Of a stretch of 64,000 bases of DNA, positions 44,430 through 53,561 are shown piece by piece. This stretch comes from UBA5070 sp035352895. Its GTDB lineage: Bacteria > Fibrobacterota > Fibrobacteria > UBA5070. The notes under the pieces were generated by a model, which was not told where the DNA came from, ran no database searches, and saw only the letters and a list, made by a program, of their open reading frames with translations. The position numbers and the translations under genes were made by a program. The stretch covers positions 1-64,000 of the forward strand of contig DAOPYN010000004.1 of the NCBI GenBank assembly GCA_035352895.1. Reading direction: 5' to 3'. How positions within the stretch are numbered: the stretch's first letter is position 1; every line of letters starts with the position of its first letter.

Positions 44430-45512
44430 CTAGTCTGGCCAGATCTTGGCAAGAGCATCATTGAGCTCCTGAAAAGTCCTGGATCTGGGGTACCGAGACA
44501 CCACTTCAGATCCAGCCTGAACCCGAGCTTCATAAGCTTCTGAGTTCTCCAGGGTTTTGAACGCACCCGCCCATGACTGATTGTCTCCGATTTCGATGAA
44601 AATAGGGGCATCGCCAAAGATTTCCCTGAACACTGGGATATTTGAGGCAATCACTGGTGTGCCAAATGACATCGCCTCCAGCGGGGGAATACCAAAACCC
44701 TCATCGATCGATGGATACACCAACGCCTTGGCAGACCGGTACATGGATTCCAATTGAGAATCTGAGACGTCCGAATGAAAGTGGACCCGAGAGGAAATTC
44801 CATAGTTTTGGGCCATCTCTTTCAGAGATCGCACATATTTGGTATCCGCAGCCACTACATCTAATTCATAGCGTTCCGCCCAAAGCGCATGATTTTGAAG
44901 CAGCTCATGAATGTTTTTATGCTTCCAATTGCACCCAACGCAAAGCAATCTTGGCTTCTTTTCACATCGGCCATTATCTCGAGCCTTTGGTTCGAATGCA
45001 TTGTGAACTACATGAACTTTCTGGGCGTCGATTCGAAAAGCCGCACAAATCTTCTGCTTCGAAGTCTCCGAAACGGTAATGATTGATTTTGTCTTTTTCA
45101 AAGTGTATGGAAGAATGTATTTCCAATAAACACCTTGCAAAGGATTATCTGGAAAGAACATTGGGCGAAGATCATGGACTGTAACGACTTGCTCTTTCGT
45201 TCGTGTGACCACATTTTGCATCACCGAAAGCATTCGTGTAGACGTTTCCACGGGAAAATGGAATCGGGCATAGATATACCAACGAATCGGCTTTAGAATT
45301 GATACTGCCGCTTTTCCCAGTAGAACGTCCGGTATTTGATGATCCACTGGAAACCCAAGGGCCTTCTGGTGTCCCACAGTGGACACTTGGTACCCCCCAT
45401 GGACCAACGCATGGTAGGCAAGGTCCGCAAACCGCCCTAACCCACTCCTTTGAGAAGAGATCCTGGAGCAGTCAAGTACGACCTTTCCTCTGGCTGCGCG
45501 ATTTGTTTCCAT
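44430..45512 (-). CDS. Family 4 glycosyltransferase (group 1)
   Basis: A 360-residue GT-B transferase. The N-terminal domain has RISSQRSGLGRFADLAYHAL and VTVHDLRPMFFPDNP. The C-terminal domain has PRLLCVGCNWKHKNI, HFHSDVSDSQLESMYRSAKALVYPS and EGFGIPPLEAMSFGTPVIAS, the usual EX7E donor-binding motif. It adds one sugar of the repeat unit at the inner-membrane face. The start lies 76 bp inside the wzy gene, a long overlap; no later start would keep the first strand. Confidence 0.9.
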   Translation of the reverse strand: METNRAARGKVVLDCSRISSQRSGLGRFADLAYHALVHGGYQVSTVGHQKALGFPVDHQIPDVLLGKAAVSILKPIRWYIYARFHFPVETSTRMLSVMQNVVTRTKEQVVTVHDLRPMFFPDNPLQGVYWKYILPYTLKKTKSIITVSETSKQKICAAFRIDAQKVHVVHNAFEPKARDNGRCEKKPRLLCVGCNWKHKNIHELLQNHALWAERYELDVVAADTKYVRSLKEMAQNYGISSRVHFHSDVSDSQLESMYRSAKALVYPSIDEGFGIPPLEAMSFGTPVIASNIPVFREIFGDAPIFIEIGDNQSWAGAFKTLENSEAYEARVQAGSEVVSRYPRSRTFQELNDALAKIWPD

Positions 45513-46768
45513 GAGTTTTCCTTCTTGAGCCTTGGAACAAGAATAAGGTAGCCGAGAACAACAAAGTTTTCGAAAGCGAATGGATTCACACTAGAAATCG
45601 CGAGGATAAAAACGAGGAAATCAAACATGTTCACTTTGAGCGAACGCAGCATCCCGATGTAGCCGAACAAGAACAGAATCCCGTATTGAAATGCCACATA
45701 CATCAAACAGGATGAGAAAAAGACGACTTCCGGCTTCCAGTCAACAAACTGCAGGTTCGCCAGAAAGGGCGCAATGTGGAGTACCGCAGGAAGATTCTGC
45801 GTGATCCCTCCAAAGAAAAAGGAACCCAGAATTACATCGGCATCCATCCTGTTCAGGAGATAGTATCCAATGGTACGATGCAAATACGTCTCCACATACC
45901 AAGGCGCGAGATAGGATATTTTTATCAACCCATAATCTTCATAAAGCGCCCTTGATCCGACCATCAGGACAAGGGAAAAAAATGCCGCCCCAACAATCAA
46001 TGGAATCTTTTGTATTGGAAAAATCCAACGCTTCACAAAATACGCAGCAACAGTTGGACCCAAAAACACCAATGTGATCTTTGAGAAAGAAAGAAGAATC
46101 CCGCCAATCAAAATCGCCAGGAACAATTTCTTCTGCCGTCTGGCTAATTGGCCATCTTTCAAGAGGACAACAGTCACCACAAGCAAAAGCGAAGACAGGA
46201 AACCGGGCTCCTTGCTCAATCCCGCTATCCGGTAAGGAAAAATCACCCCATCTTCGAATCCACTTCGCGCCAGAATAGCATATTCACCCCAAATCATCTT
46301 CCCAATCGATGTTGGAAAGAAATACTCCTCCACACCAACGAATACAGAGAAAAGCTGGATAACGCCAAACAAAACACTTATGCTGCAAAAAACGTAAAGA
46401 AGACGGAACGCTTTATATTGTTCACGATACAGGAAAATAGCGTAAAAAACGAGAACGAAAAGCCATACAGGCCTGATCATGTCCTTCAAAAAGGATCCAT
46501 TGAAAATCTGAAACATCGAAAGCGCAACCAGAAAAAATACCCAAGCGGTTGTATTCGCCTTCCATTTTTTACCATAAATCCACTTTATGAACGGCAAGTC
46601 CACAAAGGGCACGAACATGTAAAAATAGACGGAACTTCCAGACACCGAAAAATTGATTACCGAAAAAGTAATAGATGCCAAATACAGGCTTCTTAGGCCA
46701 AGCCACAACCACTTTTCGGCTAGCGAAAAATCAAACCTTTGAACATATTCTTTCGCTTGCTCTAGCAT
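45437..46768 (-). CDS. wzy: O-antigen/capsule polymerase (Wzy-type)
   Basis: A 443-residue protein with about eleven hydrophobic helices and a long periplasmic loop (about residues 265-345), which is the topology of Wzy polymerases. Sequence similarity within this family is low, so the call rests on topology and position among Wzx, Wzz and glycosyltransferases. It would join lipid-linked repeat units at the periplasmic face. The DNA is AT-rich. It overlaps the next transferase gene by 76 bp and the previous one by 7 bp. Confidence 0.8.
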   Translation of the reverse strand: MLEQAKEYVQRFDFSLAEKWLWLGLRSLYLASITFSVINFSVSGSSVYFYMFVPFVDLPFIKWIYGKKWKANTTAWVFFLVALSMFQIFNGSFLKDMIRPVWLFVLVFYAIFLYREQYKAFRLLYVFCSISVLFGVIQLFSVFVGVEEYFFPTSIGKMIWGEYAILARSGFEDGVIFPYRIAGLSKEPGFLSSLLLVVTVVLLKDGQLARRQKKLFLAILIGGILLSFSKITLVFLGPTVAAYFVKRWIFPIQKIPLIVGAAFFSLVLMVGSRALYEDYGLIKISYLAPWYVETYLHRTIGYYLLNRMDADVILGSFFFGGITQNLPAVLHIAPFLANLQFVDWKPEVVFFSSCLMYVAFQYGILFLFGYIGMLRSLKVNMFDFLVFILAISSVNPFAFENFVVLGYLILVPRLKKENSWKQIAQPEERSYLTAPGSLLKGVG

Positions 46769-47772
46769 CTGGACGTTGTGAACTCATGAAGGTGACTCAG
46801 CGATAAATTTTTCGAGTATTTGCGTTGGATTTCATGTTTCTTGGCGTTCGCTTCAAGAATAAGTGCGTCTTCTGGAGTTTTCTGTAAATCCACCATCAGT
46901 TGGACCAGCTCATCCTCGTTTTTAAATAGACGGTTTTGATCGAGCAATTCACGATTGCCGAGGATGTCGTTTCCAACAACAATGCGATTATGAAAAATCG
47001 CCTCCAGCAGCCCTAAAGAAAGCCCCTCCCATCTCGAGTAATTGATAACGATTCCAAAATCATTCTTGTAGATCTCAGGCTCCGTTTTCCACCCGTGCAA
47101 AACACAGCATTCACCCAAACCCAGCGATTCTATGCAGCTCTTCAAAGATTCTTCGTCGGGTCCAGAGCCAAAAAAGTCAATACAAAATGATCCCTTACCA
47201 AGAATCGGCTTGAGCGCTTTCAATAAAGCCACTTGCCCTTTGTGCTTTTCTTGGATCCGGCCAATCACTGCCACTCGTCGATAATTCAGTCCACCATGAA
47301 ACGCTTCAAGGTTTTCCGATTCAACGAAATTGCGCACGGGAACAAGTTTTGTTTTTCGATGAATATTGCGAATTCTTTCATCATTGCCTTCTGAGATACT
47401 GACCACGTAATCCACAAGGCGCAACGAAGCCATCATCTGGGCATTCCGTATCTTTGCAAATTTCGACTCTAGAAGGCGATGGTCAACAACCAAATGAGGA
47501 TATAGAGCAATCCTTGCCCCAAACATCTTAGCAATCAACAGGAAATACCAGTGGATTCCCAAAACGCTGCAATTCCAAAATACCAGCGAGCCTCGCAAAC
47601 TCCAAAGGATGCGGACCACATGGAAAATCGACACCCGCCTCAAGTCGATTTCAATCAGTTTGAGAACGTCATCGGGGTATTTGGCGGAATACGAGTCAGC
47701 TAAATAGCGGAACATCTTCTCTGCCCCGCCATAACCTTTGTTTAAGGTCAAAAAGCTGATTTTCCCTGGCAT
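46762..47772 (-). CDS. Family 4 glycosyltransferase (group 1)
   Basis: A 336-residue GT-B transferase. It opens with FLTLNKGYGGAEKMFRYLAD, the usual GGAEK start. The second domain carries RRVAVIGRIQEKHKGQVALLKAL, CCVLHGWKTEPEIY and SRWEGLSLGLLEAIFHNRIVV. The last of these is the EX7E region. It should transfer a sugar in assembling the repeat unit. It is followed by wzy with a 7-bp overlap and lies 4 bp after the next gene's end, so the order is part of one operon in AT-rich DNA. Confidence 0.9.
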   Translation of the reverse strand: MPGKISFLTLNKGYGGAEKMFRYLADSYSAKYPDDVLKLIEIDLRRVSIFHVVRILWSLRGSLVFWNCSVLGIHWYFLLIAKMFGARIALYPHLVVDHRLLESKFAKIRNAQMMASLRLVDYVVSISEGNDERIRNIHRKTKLVPVRNFVESENLEAFHGGLNYRRVAVIGRIQEKHKGQVALLKALKPILGKGSFCIDFFGSGPDEESLKSCIESLGLGECCVLHGWKTEPEIYKNDFGIVINYSRWEGLSLGLLEAIFHNRIVVGNDILGNRELLDQNRLFKNEDELVQLMVDLQKTPEDALILEANAKKHEIQRKYSKNLSLSHLHEFTTSRC

Positions 47773-47776
47773 TCAA

Positions 47777-48754
47777 TCACCCCCGCGCAATCTGACGCTG
47801 AAGACTGCTCAGATCCATTTTGGCGCGAATGAACGGCAATGAGGAAACGATGGACGGGAAGGCAGATAACACCAAGTAGAAAAGCCAGCCAGGCGAGAGA
47901 GGACTTCCAAGAAGTTGCCATCCTGACTTCATTCTGCGGAAAGGCCTTTCGCTGACCCCCAACTTCCACGCCCGCAACGCATTGATAAAGAGTGGTTTGG
48001 GAGAGAAGAAATCGTCGTTGATCCTGGCAAAATGCTTCACAAACCGCATCTTGTTCGCATTCAGTACTGGAAGCTCTCCGATATGCAACAATCCCAGTGC
48101 AACAACAAGGTGTTGGAAGGTATCTCCTTTTTCAGGAATGGTCCGATGGACGACAGAAGCCGGAGACAACACCCAATCACCACTTTTTCCGATCGCAGAC
48201 CAAGCGATGGCGAGATGTGGCGCATTTGTGAATGCATATTGAATTCCAAGCCAAACTGATTTCCGACAACAGCCGATATTGAACACCGAATTTGAAATCA
48301 ATAATGCATTGCCAAAATGATCCAGCTTGCAAAGATCATTTACCCCGTGGTAACGTTCTTCCTCGTACCGCCTATCTCCAAGCCATTCAGGATCCTTGAA
48401 ATTGATCCATATCGAATTGCTATTGCGTTGAATCGCAGAAAAGATCGTATCGACGGCATTCGCTTTCAATTTGTCATCATCAGAAATCAGCCACATCCAT
48501 TCGGTTTCGCAGTACTCGAAGCATCTGGCAATATTTCCGTTCCCACCAATATTGACGCGATTTTTTCGAAAGGAAATATAACCTGGAGCATCTGGATGTT
48601 TCTCTCGATAGGCCAGCTCCACATCCTCTGGCGATTGATTATCAAGAACAAGAATTTGCACATCCTTGCGACTTCCAATTTGCTCGACAGCCTCCTCAAT
48701 TCTAGCAAGGGCTTTCTGCGTCCGATTGTACGTCGGCATGGCAATGGTCAACAT
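47777..48754 (-). CDS. Family 2 glycosyltransferase
   Basis: A 325-residue GT-A transferase. MLTIAMPTYNRTQKALARIEE opens the fold, ILVLDNQSPED gives the first acidic motif, and EWMWLISDDDKLKANAVD the metal-binding DDD. The rest is similar to abequosyl- and related dideoxyhexose transferases in general shape, but the sugar cannot be told. The ATG at 48754 overlaps the Wzx stop by 7 bp and is preceded by GAGAGAA; an earlier in-frame start would add an unlikely leader. AT-rich DNA. Confidence 0.88.
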   Translation of the reverse strand: MLTIAMPTYNRTQKALARIEEAVEQIGSRKDVQILVLDNQSPEDVELAYREKHPDAPGYISFRKNRVNIGGNGNIARCFEYCETEWMWLISDDDKLKANAVDTIFSAIQRNSNSIWINFKDPEWLGDRRYEEERYHGVNDLCKLDHFGNALLISNSVFNIGCCRKSVWLGIQYAFTNAPHLAIAWSAIGKSGDWVLSPASVVHRTIPEKGDTFQHLVVALGLLHIGELPVLNANKMRFVKHFARINDDFFSPKPLFINALRAWKLGVSERPFRRMKSGWQLLGSPLSPGWLFYLVLSAFPSIVSSLPFIRAKMDLSSLQRQIARG

Positions 48755-50160
48755 AAGGCGTTCTCTCTGATTAGATCGTGGGCACGTTGCCATTCTCGCT
48801 TTTTAGAAACAAAAATCCAGGTTCCCGCCCCCAGTCCTACCACGAGCGTGGAAAAAAGGTAGACCGTCGCTACGGCAAGAATGCCCATGTGTGCAAAAAC
48901 AAAGGAACCAACCCCAACCAATACTGCGCCCGCGATGGAAACCCATAAGAAGGGTTCTTGTTTATGCGCGCGGAGGTAGGTAGCCTGGGTGAAAATGATC
49001 TGGTTGGCCGCACCACAACTCAGTAGGACGATGGTAACCGACAAGGGCGCGAATCTATCCGTGTATATCGGAAAAAACCACCGCCCAATCTCCATGACAC
49101 CAACAAACACAACTGCGAGCAATGCATTCACAGCAAATGTCCGTTTCAACGTTGCCCGAAAATCAGCGTCCAGCGCAAATCTATCGTTCATTGCAATCCA
49201 TCGCCCCCATCGAGCTTGGCGAGTGGTAGCCCACGCCATCGAAAGAGCTGAAATACCATTCACAACTTGCTGGGTAATCCCGTATTTTCCGGCTTCAACA
49301 GACCCCAGCAGCTTGAACACCACTGGAGTAGAGAATTGGAAAATCAGATATCCCGAGACCCAACTCAACGCCATTCTCCACTGGAAGCCCCACAAGTCCT
49401 TGGTCCAATGAATCTTCAAATCAGGATCCATTTGACGCCAGATTTCAAGTAGAACATTCTTGTTCGCTTTCCAAAGCATAGCTCCACCAGCGAACAACCC
49501 GACGAACAATGCCGCCCCAGGAGAATACAAACCCAACCCAAACGTCATCGCCACAAACAAGGTCAGGACGGTGCAGACTCCTTGGACAGCCCGAACCTTG
49601 GCGGCAAGGCTGATTCTCCCGATTCCTTCCGAAAAGGCCACAATCGCCTGGAAAACCATGGAGACGGCAGTCATCAGCGTGGAAAGAAGCCAAGCTCCTA
49701 CCCACTGCTGCATTTGAAGGCCTCCCTGACTCTTCTCGAAGAAGACCACTCCAACGATCAAGACGCACACGAAGAAGAGGACCGAAGCGGTCAAATACCA
49801 TCTCACCAGGTAATGGAGCAGGCTGGCAAGCCGACGTCCCGCTTCGGAGGATTCCGGCACCCGCTCCCCTCCCGCCAGATCCAACGGTGCCGCCTCGTGG
49901 CTTGTGGCCTGGATCAGTACACTCGTCATTCCCAATTCGAAGAAGATCTGCAGAGCCAGGACGCTTTGGAAGGTGTAGTAGTATCCCTGCTCGTAGGGAG
50001 AGAGATTCTTGGCCAAGGCACCAAGGACGGCGAATTGAACCATCGCCTGGAAGAGCTTGGCGCCCGCCGTGTAGAATACGGCCTGGTCGATTCCGACACG
50101 CTTCAGGATCAAGATCAATGGCTTGATCAGCAGGCCGATTCCATGCTCCGTGGAGCTCAT
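48748..50160 (-). CDS. wzx: Polysaccharide flippase (Wzx-type, MATE/MOP superfamily)
   Basis: A 470-residue integral membrane protein with about twelve hydrophobic helices. FYTAGAKLFQAMVQFAVLGAL and FQSVLALQIFFELGMTSVLI match the first helices of MOP flippases. It would move the lipid-linked repeat unit to the periplasm. An inserted cytoplasmic loop near residues 95-115 is rich in Glu/Arg. The ATG overlaps the HAD-IIA stop (ATGA), tying it to the sugar-making genes. GC content falls through this gene towards the AT-rich part. Confidence 0.88.
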   Translation of the reverse strand: MSSTEHGIGLLIKPLILILKRVGIDQAVFYTAGAKLFQAMVQFAVLGALAKNLSPYEQGYYYTFQSVLALQIFFELGMTSVLIQATSHEAAPLDLAGGERVPESSEAGRRLASLLHYLVRWYLTASVLFFVCVLIVGVVFFEKSQGGLQMQQWVGAWLLSTLMTAVSMVFQAIVAFSEGIGRISLAAKVRAVQGVCTVLTLFVAMTFGLGLYSPGAALFVGLFAGGAMLWKANKNVLLEIWRQMDPDLKIHWTKDLWGFQWRMALSWVSGYLIFQFSTPVVFKLLGSVEAGKYGITQQVVNGISALSMAWATTRQARWGRWIAMNDRFALDADFRATLKRTFAVNALLAVVFVGVMEIGRWFFPIYTDRFAPLSVTIVLLSCGAANQIIFTQATYLRAHKQEPFLWVSIAGAVLVGVGSFVFAHMGILAVATVYLFSTLVVGLGAGTWIFVSKKREWQRAHDLIRENALC

Positions 50161-50963
50161 CTGGTCCGGGCTCCCAGTGCGGGACAAATTTCGCCCAGAC
50201 GGTTCAGGACCGGCCCATCGCAGGACCGCACCGCGACATCCTCGCTGTTGATGTGGATCCAATCCATCCCCGCGGATTTTGCCATCACGATATCGGAACC
50301 CCACGTGTCACCGACCATGAGGCATTCATCCACGTTCCAATTTCCGCACAGCATGGATTCCTCCAGCATGCCCGGATCGGGCTTGCCGAAACAACGCAGA
50401 GGTGCGACGCCTGTCGCGCCCTCGATGGCGCCGACCATCGCGCCGCATCCCGGGAAGAACTCGCCACCCGAGCCCATGAACATGCCATCGCGATTGCACG
50501 CGAAGAACGCGGCCCCGGAGCGGATGGCTCGTGAGGCGAGCACGACATGTCCATAGTGGAAATCCGGGTTCATGCCGACAAGCACGGCTGGGCACTTGGC
50601 GTCGTCCGTCGGAACGAGTCCCGCCTCGACGGCGATCATCTTCAGTTCTTCCGTACCGACCACCGCGACGTTCGCATGTTCACCGAGAAGGTTCCGCAGC
50701 GCACGACAAGCCAGCATTCCCGAAGTCAGGACGTGATCCACGGGACACGGAATGCCAAGCCGTTCGAGCTTGCTCGCGATGGAGCGAGGATGCTTCAGCG
50801 AATTGTTGGACAAAAACCGCAACTGGATCCCCTCGCGACGCAGCCAGGCCACAGCCCGATCGGCGCCAGGGATCAAAGCCTCGCCGGCGTAGACGACGCC
50901 GTCGAGATCCAGGAATACGGCCTTCTTCCTGCGAAGAAGGCTCTGGATCTCATCCACCAGCAC
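50157..50963 (-). CDS. HAD-IIA (NagD-like) sugar phosphatase
   Basis: A 268-residue phosphatase of the NagD/PNPase-like group. AVFLDLDGVVYAGEALIPGA carries the nucleophile DxD, RFLSNNSLKHP motif II, CFGKPDPGML motif III and MVGDTWGSDIVMAKSAGM the second acidic pair; the long cap between motifs II and III is of C2 type. It removes phosphate from small sugar or acid phosphates. It overlaps the aldolase gene by 14 bp and Wzx by 4 bp. The co-translation with an aldolase and a TPP enzyme suggests a shared small-molecule route. Confidence 0.9.
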   Translation of the reverse strand: MLVDEIQSLLRRKKAVFLDLDGVVYAGEALIPGADRAVAWLRREGIQLRFLSNNSLKHPRSIASKLERLGIPCPVDHVLTSGMLACRALRNLLGEHANVAVVGTEELKMIAVEAGLVPTDDAKCPAVLVGMNPDFHYGHVVLASRAIRSGAAFFACNRDGMFMGSGGEFFPGCGAMVGAIEGATGVAPLRCFGKPDPGMLEESMLCGNWNVDECLMVGDTWGSDIVMAKSAGMDWIHINSEDVAVRSCDGPVLNRLGEICPALGARTR

Positions 50964-51759
50964 GCAGTTTCTGGATGGATGCGTTGTAACGCGCCTCCAT
51001 CACGGCCAGGCGGTTCTCGCCTTCCTTGTGGATGTTGCCATAGTACAGCTTCTTGTTCTTCAGCCAGTTGATCTCGAATTCAACGGCCTTGAGGTAGGAT
51101 TCCGGACCGTTCTCCAGGGCTCCAGGGCATCCGAAGACGATCTTGCGCGTCTCGAACTTGTCGAGGTGTCCCTTCGGGAAGGAATGGAAGAAATCACGGG
51201 ACTGGGCGGAAACCGCTCCGCCGACGACGACCTTGAGGCCCTTATGCTTGGCCCTGCGTGCCACATCCATGCAGATCCCCAGGACTCGCTCCCCGTTGAT
51301 CTGGTCGAGAGGGATGCCCATCGACGAGACGAGGTCGTGACGGCCGATCACGATTCCCGTCAACTGCTTGATCTCCTCGGTCTCGAGCATCGCATCGAAC
51401 TTCTCGACGGCCGTCACCGTCTCGATGTTGATGAAGAATTCCATGTCGTCGCGCTGGTCGACCGAGAACGCTGTATTCACCGCCTCGACGTACTTGCTCA
51501 ACGCGAAGGGCGATTCGACCATCGGTGCGACCATGTACTTGGTTCCCAGCGAAGCCGCTTCGTACATGTCCTTCATCGCCTCGCATCCGCCGATCTTCAC
51601 CACAAGATCGAGACCCGCCTTGGATGCGATCTCCTTGAGGCGCATCGCCTCCTCCATGCGGGTTCCCTCGGCCTCGAACTCGAGCTTCACTGCGGTGACG
51701 GAGTGGTTTTCCTTCATCTCGATCAGGTGCTCGACCATGATCTTCTCAAGACTGTTCAT
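50950..51759 (-). CDS. HpcH/HpaI-type aldolase (citrate lyase beta-like)
   Basis: A 269-residue TIM-barrel protein of the HpcH/HpaI aldolase family. Conserved parts are VTAVKLEFEAEGTRMEEAMRL, YMVAPMVESPFALSKY, FFINIETVTAVEKFD (acid cluster at the metal site) and GIVIGRHDLVSSMG with the usual aspartate. Members cleave or form 2-oxo-acid aldols using pyruvate as one half. It is locked between the TPP enzyme (ATGA overlap) and the HAD-IIA phosphatase (14-bp overlap). Such a gene is not part of the standard yersiniose pathway. Its substrate here is unknown. Confidence 0.88.
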   Translation of the reverse strand: MNSLEKIMVEHLIEMKENHSVTAVKLEFEAEGTRMEEAMRLKEIASKAGLDLVVKIGGCEAMKDMYEAASLGTKYMVAPMVESPFALSKYVEAVNTAFSVDQRDDMEFFINIETVTAVEKFDAMLETEEIKQLTGIVIGRHDLVSSMGIPLDQINGERVLGICMDVARRAKHKGLKVVVGGAVSAQSRDFFHSFPKGHLDKFETRKIVFGCPGALENGPESYLKAVEFEINWLKNKKLYYGNIHKEGENRLAVMEARYNASIQKLRAGG

Positions 51760-53561
51760 GCTTTGTCCTTTCGTGCGACCATGTTCTCGTCGAGCTCGGA
51801 TTCGGACAAGAACGGGTACATGTCTTCGAGCGGCGAGGAGACCATCCTGCCGTCATCCAGCTTCTTGGAGGCGAGTTTCGGTTCGAAGTTCTGCTGTGGA
51901 TCCACGAAGATTTCGCAGAATTCGGATGTTTCCGATCCAAGGACCCCAGCGATCGCCGCCGCAGCTTCTCCGTAGCGATCGATCCTGGTGTACCTCATGC
52001 CATAGGCCTCGGAAATGGCCCGATGATCCGGCAGCTCGACCCCATTGGAAGGCTCGAAACCGACCGTGGAATCGGCGAAGTAGTTCATCTGCGTCTGTCG
52101 GATGGAATGGTACCCGTTGTTGTTGATCACGAAGAGCTTCAACGGAATCTTGTGGGTCCGGATCGTCTGCAATTCCTGCAGGTTCATCTGGAGGCTTCCA
52201 TCACCGGTGATGCAGACGAGCCTCCGCCTGCGGTCCTTGATCGCGAACCATGCGCCGATGCTCGCAGGAAGATCGTACCCCATCGGAGCCGAGCCCGAAT
52301 TGTGGAACAACCTCTGTCCCTTCTTGACATGGGCCGCCTGGAACGTCGCCACGCAGGCGGTTCCATTGCCGCAGACCACCGTCTCCTCCTCCTCGAGCTG
52401 GCCAAACAACTGCTCGAGGAATCCATACGGGTTGATGGGACCCTCGAGTCGCCGATGCTTGTCCTGCACGACCGGATAGCGACGGCGGCGCTCGAGACAC
52501 CACGCAGCCCATTCCGCGAATCGATCGTGTTCCGTCCAATCCTGTTCGAGCATCGCCGACAGGAAAGCTCCCGCATCCGCATGGACCGGAAGATCCGGTG
52601 AAATGGTGGGTTTGGCCAGTTCGGCGGCATCCACGTCCACAACGACTTTCCAAGCGTGCTTGGCGAACTGCTTCCAATCGTAGCTGACCTGGCGGATGCT
52701 GAGCCGGCATCCGACCGAAATCAGCAGATCCGCGTTCTGGACCGCGAAATTGCCGGCCCTTTCCCCCATGATCCCAGGACGGCCAGCGTAGAGGGGGTGG
52801 TCGTTCCAGATCAGATCGTGGGAATTCCAGGCCGTGGTCACCGGAATCCCGAACTTCTCAGCGAAAGCCACAAGGCTCCGCGCGGCACCGGCGCGCCAAA
52901 CGCCGGCGCTGGCGAGGATGACAGGTCGCTTCGCGGTGCGAAGCCTTTCCACGATCGTCCTGCAGACTCCCCCAAGCTCGGAGCCTCCGAGTCCAACCTG
53001 CGCCTTGGGAGCCGCATAGCCGGACAGGGTCGCAGGATCGATCTGCGCACCCTGGATGTTCATGGGGATGTCGAGCCACACCGGACCTGGCCGTCCCTCC
53101 TTGGCCGCGTGCAAAGCCTTCTCGAGATGGTATCGGATCGTCTGCGGATCGTTGACGCACACCGAATACTTCGTGATGGATTCGACCACCTTGATGATGT
53201 CGATTTCCTGGTCTCCCAAGGCGCGCAGCGGCAGCTGGGTGGAACGCGCCAGGGTTTCCCATTTCACGTTGCCGCTGACGACGACCATGGGCACGGAATC
53301 CACGAAGGCTCCGTATACACCGGTGATGGCGTTGGTCCCTCCAGGACCCGAGGTGACGTTCACCGCGACGGGACTGTTGGAGATCCTCGCATGGGCTTCG
53401 GCCGCGATCGAGCAGGTCTGCTCGTGGTGGCAGCAGACCACCTTCATGCCCGTGCGCCCGAACGCGTCGTTGAGGTGCATCGCACCACCACCCGTGACCA
53501 TGTAGACATGGCCTATCCCAGCCTGCTCCAAGGTTCTAGCGATGTAATCGGAGACGCGCAT
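51756..53561 (-). CDS. YerE-like thiamine-diphosphate enzyme for branched-sugar synthesis
   Basis: A 601-residue acetolactate-synthase-type protein. The catalytic glutamate is E47 (CCHHEQTC), the TPP pocket has TGDGSLQMNLQELQTI followed by VINNNG, and the central domain is of the FAD/DHS type. In the yersiniose route YerE takes the two-carbon unit of pyruvate and adds it to CDP-3,6-dideoxy-4-ketohexose. The gene stands beside rfbF/G/H and a YerF-like reductase, which supports that job rather than branched-chain amino acids; there is no small subunit gene. Overlaps: 1 bp upstream, 4 bp downstream. Confidence 0.85.
   Translation of the reverse strand: MRVSDYIARTLEQAGIGHVYMVTGGGAMHLNDAFGRTGMKVVCCHHEQTCSIAAEAHARISNSPVAVNVTSGPGGTNAITGVYGAFVDSVPMVVVSGNVKWETLARSTQLPLRALGDQEIDIIKVVESITKYSVCVNDPQTIRYHLEKALHAAKEGRPGPVWLDIPMNIQGAQIDPATLSGYAAPKAQVGLGGSELGGVCRTIVERLRTAKRPVILASAGVWRAGAARSLVAFAEKFGIPVTTAWNSHDLIWNDHPLYAGRPGIMGERAGNFAVQNADLLISVGCRLSIRQVSYDWKQFAKHAWKVVVDVDAAELAKPTISPDLPVHADAGAFLSAMLEQDWTEHDRFAEWAAWCLERRRRYPVVQDKHRRLEGPINPYGFLEQLFGQLEEEETVVCGNGTACVATFQAAHVKKGQRLFHNSGSAPMGYDLPASIGAWFAIKDRRRRLVCITGDGSLQMNLQELQTIRTHKIPLKLFVINNNGYHSIRQTQMNYFADSTVGFEPSNGVELPDHRAISEAYGMRYTRIDRYGEAAAAIAGVLGSETSEFCEIFVDPQQNFEPKLASKKLDDGRMVSSPLEDMYPFLSESELDENMVARKDKA

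Noticed and set aside
51756..53561. TPP enzyme as acetolactate synthase for valine/isoleucine
   Set aside because: There is no small regulatory subunit and no ilv genes; the gene is locked into a CDP-sugar block, which fits YerE better.
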